Origin: Thermoanaerobaculia bacterium
GTDB taxonomy: Bacteria; Acidobacteriota; Thermoanaerobaculia; Multivoradales; J023
Direction: 5' to 3'
Assembly: GCA_028066595.1 (NCBI GenBank)
Contig: JALCBJ010000049.1
Span: 1-49,128 of the forward strand
DNA: 49,128 bases
The notes beneath the pieces were generated by a model. It made no database searches. It saw only the letters and a program-made list of their open reading frames with translations, and was not told where the DNA came from. Every line of letters begins with the position of its first letter. Within the stretch, counting starts at the first letter, position 1. A program made the position numbers and the translations under genes. Below, in pieces: positions 17,942 through 26,326 of this stretch.

Positions 17942-18218
17942 GATCGATTCGATTCCTTGAGTAGTGATTGGGCCGGCTGGACACTATCAGCGCCTCGATT
18001 CGTCTTCTCGGCAAAGTGTCTCGTCTCGTGGTCGAGACGGCGTTCAGCTAGGGTTCTGCATCGCTGATCGACCGGCGGACAGACCTCGGTGCAGCGACTC
18101 GTTTCGTTCGCGGCTTTGCTGGAACTCTTCGAAACCGTCTGCCGCCTGTTGAAGGCAAGTCCAACAACGAATAATGAGGTAGAGTTTCCCGGTTCCAGAG
18201 ACCCAGTCTTGTTCTCGG

Positions 18219-19799
18219 TTGCTGAGTGATCAGTGGTGTTCGACCGATTGGGCCGACCAGCCTGTACCAGAGGAGGATCAGCGCCACTTTGGTTGGTCGG
18301 TCAGTCGCAGAGATCCTTGGTTGCTTTGGGGTAAGGACGGCTTACCGCTCCGAGGGATCTGGGATATCCACGCTCGGATGCGCAAGAAGGGCGACCACTT
18401 TCCGATCTTCTCGCCCGACGGTCAGTGGATCGTGATGGCCTCTCGGAGTCCTGATCCGAGGAGCGGCGTCTCGGGAACCCGGACCTACCACGGGTCGGAA
18501 CATACCGACAACATCATCGCGGTCTCTCTGGATGGACTCGATAAGCGCACCATCTACCGCAACGAGGGCGGGTCCGCCGATCGGCCGACATTCCTTCGCA
18601 ACGGTAACGTCGCGTTTCACACCTGGAACCTCGACCGAACGGACCGCCATCTCTACACACAGGCGACCGCCGACGGAATGATGGAGCTACCGGTACTCTT
18701 CGGACGGATCCAAGGTGAAAACATGTGGGGTGGGATCGTCCAGGCGGTGGGCGGAGACCTTCTCGGGATTACGGGTCGTCGCCGTGGCTCGGTGAATCTC
18801 TTCCAGGCTTTCTTCACCGATCACACACTCGGTACCGGGATCGATCCCGACTTCACCTCGTTTGCGGTCCTCGATGCGGCGCTGGAAGATGAGATGGCGC
18901 CGAACTTTTCCTATTGCAACGATCCGCCGGACGGGCCGAACTGCAGCACGGCCAGGTTCTATGGAGATATTGCTTGGGAGCCTACGGGTGGAGCCTTGGT
19001 CGCCTACAACCCGGAACGGACCTACTACAAGGCTCACGACGAAGACGATCAGCTGTTTCAGGACTACTACGGCAGCGGGATTCGGCAGGACTGGGCCGGG
19101 CTCCAACCTTGGCTCCCGGAGATGACGATCGCCAAGATCGATCGTCGTGGTGTTGTTACGGTCTTGCTGACGCCACCCCAAGACAGGTCCTTTCGGTATC
19201 CCGTTTGGGTTGGCCGCCGGGAGCCGCCCCCGGTGCAAGAGGTCGTGACCGACGAGGCTCAATCGAGCGCCGATCTTCACATCGCGGACTTTCCGGTTTG
19301 GCTCAGCATGCGAATCGATGACGGCGCTTCCAAAGCGGATGTCGTGGAAGCCCTCGACGAGATCGTCGCGGTTCGCGTGCTTTCTAAGAACATGGTCGAT
19401 GGAGCATGCCTGAGCGACTCTTTGCCTTACCGCAAGAGCACCTACCGTGGCACCTGGGGCGGGCCGGTGGATCACCCGACGCTCCTGGGAATCGTCAACG
19501 CCACCGGTTTGCGAATGCGTCTGCCTGCCGGAGAGCTCCTCTTGCTTCAAGGTGTCGACTCCGATGGCCACATGGTGGCGCAACACTCGAGGGTCTTCGC
19601 TCTACCTCCGGGCCATGAGATCGATACGTCGGTCCGGCGTAGCCAGTACTACGCCCAATGCTCCGCTCCATCGACGGATCGCCCTACGTCGGTCTCACCG
19701 GCCTCGGGACTCTTGCCGAGGGCATGGATTTCGACACGGATGCGGCGGCAGCTCCTATCGTCGACATGCTCGCGGCCTCCGTCGAAACGCGTCGTTTGA
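18219..19799 (+). CDS. hydrazine-synthase-alpha-like (HzsA-related) protein, N-terminal part, frameshifted
   Basis: The frame starts at a TTG (18219) with no signal peptide and no clear ribosome binding site, so the real 5' end may be missing. From about residue 45 it reads as a TolB-like beta-propeller (FPIFSPDGQWIVMASRSPDP, then RPTFLRNGNVAFHTWNLDR) followed by a second domain (RGVVTVLLTPPQDRSFRYPV, then YRGTWGGPVDHPTLLG). This is the order of hydrazine synthase alpha-like multidomain proteins, which continue into a cytochrome c domain. Here that domain is in the next frame (starting 19658). After about 19656 this frame encodes unrelated residues. Loss of one base near 19657 restores 'QMLRSIDGSPYVG'. 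True hydrazine synthase activity is not implied; the family is widespread outside anammox bacteria. Confidence 0.65.
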   Translation: MLSDQWCSTDWADQPVPEEDQRHFGWSVSRRDPWLLWGKDGLPLRGIWDIHARMRKKGDHFPIFSPDGQWIVMASRSPDPRSGVSGTRTYHGSEHTDNIIAVSLDGLDKRTIYRNEGGSADRPTFLRNGNVAFHTWNLDRTDRHLYTQATADGMMELPVLFGRIQGENMWGGIVQAVGGDLLGITGRRRGSVNLFQAFFTDHTLGTGIDPDFTSFAVLDAALEDEMAPNFSYCNDPPDGPNCSTARFYGDIAWEPTGGALVAYNPERTYYKAHDEDDQLFQDYYGSGIRQDWAGLQPWLPEMTIAKIDRRGVVTVLLTPPQDRSFRYPVWVGRREPPPVQEVVTDEAQSSADLHIADFPVWLSMRIDDGASKADVVEALDEIVAVRVLSKNMVDGACLSDSLPYRKSTYRGTWGGPVDHPTLLGIVNATGLRMRLPAGELLLLQGVDSDGHMVAQHSRVFALPPGHEIDTSVRRSQYYAQCSAPSTDRPTSVSPASGLLPRAWISTRMRRQLLSSTCSRPPSKRVV

Positions 19800-20461
19800 C
19801 GTTCCTGCACGCCCTCCGGCCGATCCTCGATACCCGATGCGTCCAATGTCATTCGGGCGCTTCCCCAGCCGGAGAGCTGACGCTCGAGTCGAGCTACTCC
19901 CAAACCGCCAACTATCCTGCGGGTCGATGGGCACAGCCGGCTCACACGGTGTCGGCCTATCTCGACTATGTGCCGGAGCCGGAGCGCGTTCCCGGCTACA
20001 ACTGGTCGGTCGCCCGTTCCTACATGCTCGACAGTGCCGCGCAGATCGATGCGTTCATCCCGCCCGACGATCCCTATATTCCTCAAGGAGACCTGGCCCC
20101 ATGGGACCCTGGCTACCAAGCTCTCGCGATCACGGATCCGACTGATGGAAGTCGCTTTCTGTATCTCACCGACACCGAGTTTGGGGCGCATCTAGGACGC
20201 GGCGGCCGATTCTCGGATTCGAGCTCTCTGTTGGAGGTACTGACCGGGGTCGATCTGAGCAAGCGCCACGATCTCTCGGGCACCCCAGAGGAAAGAGCAG
20301 AACATGCGAGCTATCTTTCGGAGGAGGAGATCCGCCTGCTGATGGCCGTCATCGACTACGGAATGCCTTTCATGGCCACTTGCGCCGACAAGATCATCCC
20401 CAGCGGGCCGAATGCCGGACAGCCCTGGGGTCAGCCAACCGAGATCGACTGGACTCCCTGA
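19658..20461 (+). CDS. HzsA-related protein, C-terminal cytochrome c part (split by frameshift)
   Basis: 267 residues that continue the protein encoded upstream. One c-type haem site is visible: RCVQCHSG, a CxxCH motif in the context LRPILDTRCVQCH that is typical of cytochrome domains fused to propellers in planctomycete and acidobacterial proteins. The frame is closed by a stop just upstream (19640-19642), and the first ATG lacks a signal peptide, so a free-standing protein would not reach the periplasm, where haem is attached. A one-base deletion around 19657 in a formerly single gene of about 745 codons is the simplest reading. A PQQ-type propeller gene follows 110 bases later, which fits a periplasmic redox or ligand-binding context. 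Confidence 0.65.
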   Translation: MLRSIDGSPYVGLTGLGTLAEGMDFDTDAAAAPIVDMLAASVETRRLTFLHALRPILDTRCVQCHSGASPAGELTLESSYSQTANYPAGRWAQPAHTVSAYLDYVPEPERVPGYNWSVARSYMLDSAAQIDAFIPPDDPYIPQGDLAPWDPGYQALAITDPTDGSRFLYLTDTEFGAHLGRGGRFSDSSSLLEVLTGVDLSKRHDLSGTPEERAEHASYLSEEEIRLLMAVIDYGMPFMATCADKIIPSGPNAGQPWGQPTEIDWTP

Positions 20462-20572
20462 GAGACGACACCTATCGGCGCCGAGACGACGCCAGCAGGA
20501 GAGCACTCGTGCTGAGTTCGACGCTGGGTACAAACGCCGCCGGTTGACTTCCCGAGTTGGTAGCATCCGGGA

Positions 20573-21919
20573 ATGCAATCTTTTCAACGTGTCCCTCTCA
20601 TGTTCGAGGCCATGTATGGCCTGACCCTGCTGGCGGCTCTATTAGCCGTTGGATGCAGCCCTGCCGGGGTCGACGACAGCCCGGGTATCTGGGCCCAGTT
20701 TCGTGGACCAGACGGCAGGGGTATCGCCGCCGAGTCAAAGCTGCCGCACCATTGGACCCCGGAAGAGGGTATCCGTTGGCGAACCTTGCTGCCGGACGGC
20801 ATCTCCCAGCCGATCGTCAGCACTGATCGGATCTTCGCGGCCGGCGGCAAGGACATCGAGGACAAGACCTTCAGTCGGGTAGTCCTCGGCCTGGACGCCG
20901 CCACCGGTGACATCTTGTGGGAAACAGATATCCTGACCGGGCCGAGGGAGAAGCTCCACTACAAATTCAGCAGCGTCGCCATGGCCTCCCCGGCCACGGA
21001 CGGCGAAACGATCTTCGCCTATTTCGGCCCGCGGCTCGCGGCCTTGACTCGAGACGGCGAAGTGCTGTGGAACGAAGCGATCGACCCGGAGTATTGGAAC
21101 CAATCCCGCTACGGTGCCGTCAGCTCGCCTGTACTGGTAGAGGACAAAGTCCTGATCCTCCGTGATCTCGAACATGGCGGAGGGGCCAGCGAAGGCCTAC
21201 GGTCTTGGCTGGCGGCTTACTCCCAGCAAGACGGTTCGCTGATCTGGAAGACGGAATGGACCGGCACGTGCTGTTCCTATGTGACCCCGACGCTCGCGGA
21301 GCACGAGGACGGTACGACGCAAGTCCTGGTCACCTCTAGCCCGTCCATCAAGAGCTTCGATCTCGAAACCGGTGCCGAGTTGTGGACCATCGACTATCCC
21401 TCGGTCCAGGTGGTGCCCAGCTCTTCGTTGATCGGCGACCTCTTCATCGCCTCAGGCGCCGTTCACGATCGACTGACCGCCGGTTTCCGCCTGATCGGTT
21501 CCGGCGCCGACACCCAGATCGAAGAGCTCTGGTCGATCACCAAGGCAGTTCCCGAGATCGCATCTCCCGTGGTCTACAACGGGATCCTCTACCAGGTCAC
21601 GGAAGCCGGGGTGGCTTCGGCAATCAATGCCGAAACCGGAAAACCTCTGAAACGCTGGCGCCTAGAACCCGGGCCCTATCGGGCTTCGATGATCGCCGGG
21701 GACGGCAAGATCTTCGCGATGAGTGCTCGCGGCACCGTGTCCGTCTGGCGACCAGAAGCGCCTTTCGAGATGCTCGGCACCAACCATCTTCCGGTCGACA
21801 CCGGCCCATACCTGGCGATGGCCGCGGCCGAAGACTGCCTCCTTCTACGATCCAGGAGAGCGCTTTACTGCGTGGACGGCATCGAGGTAGAGGCGGCGGT
21901 CGAAGCGCCGGCAATGTAG
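20573..21919 (+). CDS. PQQ-like beta-propeller lipoprotein
   Basis: 448 residues. A lipobox (LLAALLAVGCSP, Cys at about 28) predicts a membrane-anchored lipoprotein. It starts as outer-membrane or periplasmic PQQ-like propellers do (IWAQFRGPDGRGIAAESKLP, then WRTLLPDGISQPIVSTDRIF). Blade motifs recur: VLGLDAATGDILWETD, LAAYSQQDGSLIWKTEW, IKSFDLETGAELWTIDY, ASAINAETGKPLKRWRL. The family (PF13360-like, the same fold as BamB and quinoprotein dehydrogenases) often has no bound PQQ and acts as a scaffold. The start could be one of three close ATGs (20573, 20600, 20612). It is probably co-expressed with the HzsA-like gene upstream. About 190 bases separate its stop from the convergent solute-binding gene. 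Confidence 0.88.
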   Translation: MQSFQRVPLMFEAMYGLTLLAALLAVGCSPAGVDDSPGIWAQFRGPDGRGIAAESKLPHHWTPEEGIRWRTLLPDGISQPIVSTDRIFAAGGKDIEDKTFSRVVLGLDAATGDILWETDILTGPREKLHYKFSSVAMASPATDGETIFAYFGPRLAALTRDGEVLWNEAIDPEYWNQSRYGAVSSPVLVEDKVLILRDLEHGGGASEGLRSWLAAYSQQDGSLIWKTEWTGTCCSYVTPTLAEHEDGTTQVLVTSSPSIKSFDLETGAELWTIDYPSVQVVPSSSLIGDLFIASGAVHDRLTAGFRLIGSGADTQIEELWSITKAVPEIASPVVYNGILYQVTEAGVASAINAETGKPLKRWRLEPGPYRASMIAGDGKIFAMSARGTVSVWRPEAPFEMLGTNHLPVDTGPYLAMAAAEDCLLLRSRRALYCVDGIEVEAAVEAPAM

Positions 21920-22092
21920 GCGTGGGGAAGGGCTGACGAGACCTTGAATTCTTTGAGCTAGCAACCACCGGTCTCAGGCTGTCGCCGGCTCCGGCTTCGA
22001 TCATCGATCCAGGGCCCGACTTTCAAGGAAGGAATGGGCTCCCGGGTGAGCTTCGACGAAGCACTAAACCCACCGAAACAGGGCAAGCTCAG

Positions 22093-22131
22093 CATATGGA
22101 CGCAGAGCTACTCGGTGTCGGATTCCATATG
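22093..22131. other. inverted repeat spanning the stop codon of the solute-binding gene
   Basis: CATATGGA (22093-22100) and TCCATATG (22124-22131) are perfect complements separated by 23 bases. The pair encloses the stop codon at 22108. There is no U tract; it may fold in the mRNA end or mark a protein site. Confidence 0.35.
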
Positions 22132-22803
22132 GCGATCGATCAACGCTTCCAGTTCGCCACTCTTGTCCATGTCAAGAAGTACCCTGTCGACCCACTCCCG
22201 AAGATCGCTTCCTTTCGGAACGGCCATTTCGTATTGGTCTTCCGCCGGAAAGCTAAAAGCGATCCGGACGCCGGGGTGCTCTTTGACCAAGACGTCGCTG
22301 ATCTGTTCGTCTTCCAGCCCAAAATCAGCTTCGGCCTTCTCGATGGAGCTGATAGTGGCAACCGTGAAATCGGTCAACAGTAGCTGGTCGAACCCAGCAC
22401 GCCGAAGATGCTCCTCGAGGCTCGAGCCGCGGGTGGTTGCTGCCGTCTTTCCCAGCAGGTCAGCGTACTCATGAATCGGGCTGTCGTGAGCCACGATCAC
22501 TACAGGTGAGAACGAATAGTATTCGCGGCTAAAATCCACCAACTTTCGGCGTTGCTCAGTGATCATCAGGGCGCCGGCCGCGATATCAGCCTCTCCTGCC
22601 TCCAACGAGACAAAGAGATCATTCATGTTGAACCGTTCCGGAACTGTGAACTCCAATGTGACGCCGAGTTCGCGCGCGACGCGATCAAGCAACTCCAAAT
22701 CGATACCCTGGTATCGAGCCATATCTGACACTTGCAGGTGGCCCTGAGATAGTTGGACCGAAAGAAAACTGTTGCCTTGCTCGGGAAACGCGATAACAGT
22801 CAT
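22108..22803 (-). CDS. family 3 periplasmic solute-binding protein, mature part
   Basis: 231 residues matching the SBP_bac_3 fold of amino-acid-type ABC transporters and lytic-transglycosylase fusions: YQGIDLELLDRVARELGVTL, LEAGEADIAAGALMITEQRR, VDFSREYYSFSPVVIVA and a second lobe (LGKTAATTRGSSLEEHL). The frame begins at an ATG overlapping a TGA, with no signal peptide of its own. Immediately upstream, in the next frame, an ORF with a strong ribosome binding site encodes a signal peptide that ends AEGK, where related proteins read on into 'LTVIAF'. The gene thus seems to be broken by one lost base near 22803. As annotated the product would stay in the cytoplasm. No permease or ATPase gene lies nearby. 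Confidence 0.8.
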   Translation of the reverse strand: MTVIAFPEQGNSFLSVQLSQGHLQVSDMARYQGIDLELLDRVARELGVTLEFTVPERFNMNDLFVSLEAGEADIAAGALMITEQRRKLVDFSREYYSFSPVVIVAHDSPIHEYADLLGKTAATTRGSSLEEHLRRAGFDQLLLTDFTVATISSIEKAEADFGLEDEQISDVLVKEHPGVRIAFSFPAEDQYEMAVPKGSDLREWVDRVLLDMDKSGELEALIDRHMESDTE

Positions 22804-22931
22804 TTCCCCTCGGCTTGGATCCGTGCGACGTGCGAATCTGCAGCCGAAAGCTCACCTGCGCGAACGGCTAGCGCAGTGAACAAGGCGATGCCAACACTGA
22901 TGACCAGGCCCCTTGACCACCGACCAGACAT
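22800..22931 (-). pseudogene. detached signal-peptide ORF of the solute-binding protein
   Basis: An ATG at 22931 preceded by AAGGAG opens 43 codons: MSGRWSRGLVISVGIALF, then a cleavage-like site (ALAVRAG), then ADSHVARIQAEGK and a TGA that overlaps the ATG of the solute-binding ORF. Binding proteins of this family usually read '..I.A.GKLTV..' at this point. The two ORFs are therefore best seen as one gene split by a single-base deletion. Confidence 0.7.
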
Positions 22932-23366
22932 GTTTCTCCTTGTTGTGAGACTGAGCCAGGGGGGCTCTTGATTATAGACAACTGATGGGAGTGAGGTCGA
23001 GGGCTACCTTTGCCACAGGTCTCATGATGAGTTTTTTGGATGTTGCCTAATGTTATTGCGTTTTCAGGGCGGAAGGCTGCTGCCGAATCAGCTCTGTGAC
23101 CCGCCCGCAATGGTTGCCTTGCTGGAGCGTACTTCGCCGGGCGGACTCGTAGAGACCGAAAGAGAACGACCAGATCAGCAAGAAGAGCGCTGGCGTGCTC
23201 GGCCGAGCAGCCAGCGAAGGCCCCGCGTAGCGGTGACTTCGAAATCAGACCTGTTTTCTCTTGCGTGGACAGCGTGTCGCAGTTAAAGTAACTTTGCTAC
23301 TTAAATTGAGACTCCCTGTGGAGTTACCCCAGGCGAGGGTGGGGCACCGGAAGAGAAAGGAACGAG
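22932..23366. other. divergent intergenic region between the solute-binding and PadR genes
   Basis: About 435 bases with no convincing gene. It must hold the promoter of the solute-binding gene at its left end and that of the PadR operon at its right end, including the inverted repeat at 23286-23302. Confidence 0.5.
23286..23302. promoter_or_regulatory. inverted repeat, candidate PadR operator
   Basis: AAGTA-N7-TACTT, with the flanking bases also AT-rich (TTAAAGTA on the left, TACTTAAA on the right), in an otherwise GC-rich region, 64 bases before the PadR start codon. PadR repressors commonly bind short palindromes in their own promoters. The pattern is seen; the binding is inferred. Confidence 0.5.
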
Positions 23367-23699
23367 ATGGGACGTCAGAGGCTCGGAGAGCTGGAGCTCT
23401 TGGTGATGCTGGCCGTGTTGCAGTTGGACGAGGACGAGGCTCACACCCTCGGAATTCTAAGGGCGATCCATGTGCGCACCGGTCGGCCTCTAGAGCGAGC
23501 GGCGGTGTACATCACCTTACAGCGCCTCGAGAAGAAGGGGCTGGTGGCGTCATGGTTGGCGAACCCTCGTCCTGAGCGAGGGGGTAAGCGAAGGCGCCAT
23601 GTGCGTTTGCTCCCCGAAGGCCTCGAGAAAGTTCGGGAAACTCGCAACGCGTTGTTGAATATGTGGAGCGGGCTTGAGTCCGCCTTGGAGGGGTCATGA
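23367..23699 (+). CDS. PadR-family transcriptional regulator
   Basis: 110 residues, a full-length small (subfamily 2-like) PadR protein. The winged-helix pattern is clear: LGELELLVMLAVLQL, HTLGILRAIHVRTGRPLERAAVYITLQRLEKKGLVASW, then the wing with RRRHVRLLPEGLEKV. AAAGGA precedes the ATG. The stop overlaps the start of the ADOP gene (ATGA at 23696-23699), the usual arrangement for acidobacterial PadR-permease pairs. It probably represses the operon and itself through the AAGTA-N7-TACTT site upstream. Confidence 0.95.
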   Translation: MGRQRLGELELLVMLAVLQLDEDEAHTLGILRAIHVRTGRPLERAAVYITLQRLEKKGLVASWLANPRPERGGKRRRHVRLLPEGLEKVRETRNALLNMWSGLESALEGS

Positions 23700-26326
23700 G
23701 ATTGCCATCCTGGATCTCGCTGCTGCTCAGATGGGTTGTTTCTCGGGATCGCCGGGAAGATATTTTGGGCGATCTCCATGAGCTACATGCACAACGAAGT
23801 GAAGACCAGCAAGGTCTGGTGGCATGGTTGGGTACCTGCAAGGACGCGGCGATTTTGATTGCTGCCTTGGCGGCGGAGGCGATCAGGGAGAACGCCGATC
23901 TGGGGAACTGGATCAGCGGCCTCGATCTTCGGCACGGGATTCGATTGATCAAGAAGCGCCCTCTGTTGAACTTGACGGCATTCGCCGCGTTGACGGTGGC
24001 CATCGGCTTGTCGAATGTGGGGTTCACCGTGCTAGACCAGGCGCTGTTCGGGCGATTGCCCGAGGAGGACGGCGAGCGTTTCGTCAAGTTCCACGCCAGA
24101 ATGGGCGACGGCCGGTGGACGGCCCTGACGCCGCAGCAATTCGATGTGGTGCGTAGCCAATCCCGTGCCCTGGACTTCGTAGGAGGTCTGAGTTGGCAGA
24201 ACTTCTACCTCGGCGGCAACGCCGGTGCGGTGGAGTCCGTCCGCGGAGTGGAGATCTCGCCTGATTTCTTCTCGGTGGTTACCGTCAGGCCGCTAGTCGG
24301 AAGAACTCTGATTCCATCCGATGGAGATCTCGGGGCCGAGCCGGTGGTCGTGATTCGCGAGAGTCTTTGGCGCTCGCGATTCGGAGCCGATCACGAAGCT
24401 GTGGGACAGATGCTGGAGGTGTCCGGAGTGGAGAGGACCGTCGTCGGCGTTTTGCCCGACGAAGTGCGCTTTCCGAATTCCCCTCTGGTCTGGACGCCTT
24501 TGGGCGATCTGGCGGCCTCCCACGACGAGTATTTACAGGTACGGCTTTTCGGGATCCACGGCGCCTCTTCGAGCCTCGAGTCCGTCCAGAAGGAGCTCGA
24601 CCTACTGACGACCAGATTCGAGGCAGACGAATCTGGCGAACGAGTAGCAACGGTTCAGGCGTGGCCGTATCTCCAAGAACTGACCCACGGCGAGATGTGG
24701 ACACTGGCGGGTACTTTCATCCTGTTTCTGGGGTCGATTCTCTTGGTGATGGCAGCCAATGTTGGGAATTTGGTCATGGTGAAGACCGCCTGCCGCTCGT
24801 CCGAGATCGCGATCCGCTCCGCCCTGGGGGCGGGGCGCCGTCGATTGATGGCTCTCTTGGCGGCCGAGCTGGCCCTGCTCGTGTCCATTGCGACCGTCGC
24901 CGGCTTCGCCCTGTCGAGCTTCGGGCGTCCGTGGTTTCGCGGGCTCTTCACCGAAGCACCCTACTGGGCGAGCTTCGATCCAAACCCGAGAACCCTCGGC
25001 GCTACTGCCTTGGCGGCTTTGCTCGTCACGCTGACGGCGGGGCTGGGGCCCACTTTGAGGGTTGGGCGTACCTCAGCCTCGTTGAAGAGCGGGGCCTGGG
25101 GAGGGGTGGGTTTCAGAGTGGGTCGTCTCGGCTCCACCATGACCATCTTCCAGATGGCGATTTCCCTGGCCCTGGTCAGCACCGCTGTGGTGGCTGCGCG
25201 AGGCGCCCTGGGCCACGGATACCACGAGCTCGGTCTGCCCGAAGAGGAGGTGTTGACCGCTCAGTTCTGGCTGCCGGTGCCGGAACAAACTGAGGGCGGT
25301 GAGGACCCCGAGGCTTCGCGGAAGCAAGCCTTGGAGGAGAGCCGAAGGGCGATGATCGAGGCTGTTGGTGCCATTCCCGGGGTGAGCTCGGTAGGGCCAA
25401 CATCGACGCTTCCCGGCATGAGGGCTCGAAGCATTCCTACGGACATCGAAGGTACCGAGGCCTCCGTTCCGCACCAGACTCCGGTCGTCGCGGTACTACC
25501 TGGTTTCTTTGAAGCCCTTGATGTGGAGCCGGTCCTCGGGCGGCTGATCCGCGAAACGGACCTGGGACCTGACGCCGCGCGGGTGGCGGTGATCAACGAG
25601 AGATTCGCCCGCGAACGGTTCGAGGGAATGAGCCCTCTGGGGCATAGGTTGCGGATGCGGTCGGAGTCCGAGCCAGATGGATATTCCCCATGGCATGAGA
25701 TCGTGGGCGTGGTCCCAGATCTCGGGTTGAATCTCGCCAATCCAGAGAAATCAGGAGGGTACTATGTACCCATGGAACCTGGTCGCGTTGTCGACTTGGC
25801 CATCCGCGTAGTGGGCGATCCCAGCGCCTACGAAGGCGCGCTACGCCAGGCAGCGGCCCAAACTCACCGGGAGATCTTGTTGATGCGAATCCAGCCGCTG
25901 GAGAAGATTACCTCCAAAGCGGCTTTCACCCTTTCGGTCTACAGCATGTCCTTTACCTTTTTGGGAGGCATGGCCCTGTTCTTGTCCATCGTGGGAGTGT
26001 TCACCGTCACCTCCTTGGACATCTCCAGAAGAACCCGCGAGATCGGCCTGCGGACGGCTCTCGGAGCCTCGCCGCGGGATCTGGTGGTATGGATCTCCCG
26101 GCGAGCGACCTTCCAGCTTGTAGCAGGAATAGGACTTGGGTCGTTGCTAGCCTTTCTGACCCTGGGGATGGTTCGGGCCGCGGAGTACACCTTCCCCGAG
26201 GCCCAAGCGCACGAGCCGCTAGCGGTGGCGTTGGCTTTGGCTCTCAGTGTGGCCCTCGCGTGTTGTTGGTGGCCCGCTCGAAGGATCATGGGGATCAGTC
26301 CGGCTGAAGCTCTGGGAGAAGACTGA
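23696..26326 (+). CDS. ADOP-family ABC transporter permease (MacB/FtsX type)
   Basis: 876 residues, typical of 'acidobacterial duplicated orphan permease' proteins. An N-terminal prefix (LLLRWVVSRDRREDILGDLHELHAQRS cut into its usual helix-turn motif, residues 9-35) leads to LDLRHGIRLIKKRPLLNL. Then come two copies of a MacB-like periplasmic domain plus a three-helix FtsX domain: copy 1 ends around residue 470 (NLVMVKTACRSSEIAIRSAL, GAGRRRLM) and copy 2 at the C-terminus (DISRRTREIGLRTALGASPR, ARRIMGISPAEALGED). Such permeases have no ATPase gene beside them, as here, and are thought to act in export or mechanotransmission with an unlinked partner. The start overlaps the PadR stop; the kinase gene follows directly after its stop codon. 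Confidence 0.95.
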   Translation: MRLPSWISLLLRWVVSRDRREDILGDLHELHAQRSEDQQGLVAWLGTCKDAAILIAALAAEAIRENADLGNWISGLDLRHGIRLIKKRPLLNLTAFAALTVAIGLSNVGFTVLDQALFGRLPEEDGERFVKFHARMGDGRWTALTPQQFDVVRSQSRALDFVGGLSWQNFYLGGNAGAVESVRGVEISPDFFSVVTVRPLVGRTLIPSDGDLGAEPVVVIRESLWRSRFGADHEAVGQMLEVSGVERTVVGVLPDEVRFPNSPLVWTPLGDLAASHDEYLQVRLFGIHGASSSLESVQKELDLLTTRFEADESGERVATVQAWPYLQELTHGEMWTLAGTFILFLGSILLVMAANVGNLVMVKTACRSSEIAIRSALGAGRRRLMALLAAELALLVSIATVAGFALSSFGRPWFRGLFTEAPYWASFDPNPRTLGATALAALLVTLTAGLGPTLRVGRTSASLKSGAWGGVGFRVGRLGSTMTIFQMAISLALVSTAVVAARGALGHGYHELGLPEEEVLTAQFWLPVPEQTEGGEDPEASRKQALEESRRAMIEAVGAIPGVSSVGPTSTLPGMRARSIPTDIEGTEASVPHQTPVVAVLPGFFEALDVEPVLGRLIRETDLGPDAARVAVINERFARERFEGMSPLGHRLRMRSESEPDGYSPWHEIVGVVPDLGLNLANPEKSGGYYVPMEPGRVVDLAIRVVGDPSAYEGALRQAAAQTHREILLMRIQPLEKITSKAAFTLSVYSMSFTFLGGMALFLSIVGVFTVTSLDISRRTREIGLRTALGASPRDLVVWISRRATFQLVAGIGLGSLLAFLTLGMVRAAEYTFPEAQAHEPLAVALALALSVALACCWWPARRIMGISPAEALGED

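Noticed and set aside
18687..19586. Minus-strand 299-codon frame opposite the HzsA-like gene
   Set aside because: No recognisable domain or ribosome binding site, while the plus strand shows propeller motifs.
18219..20461. True hydrazine synthase and an anammox metabolism
   Set aside because: Only the alpha-like multidomain type is present, without beta and gamma subunits or multihaem partners; such HzsA-related proteins are common elsewhere.
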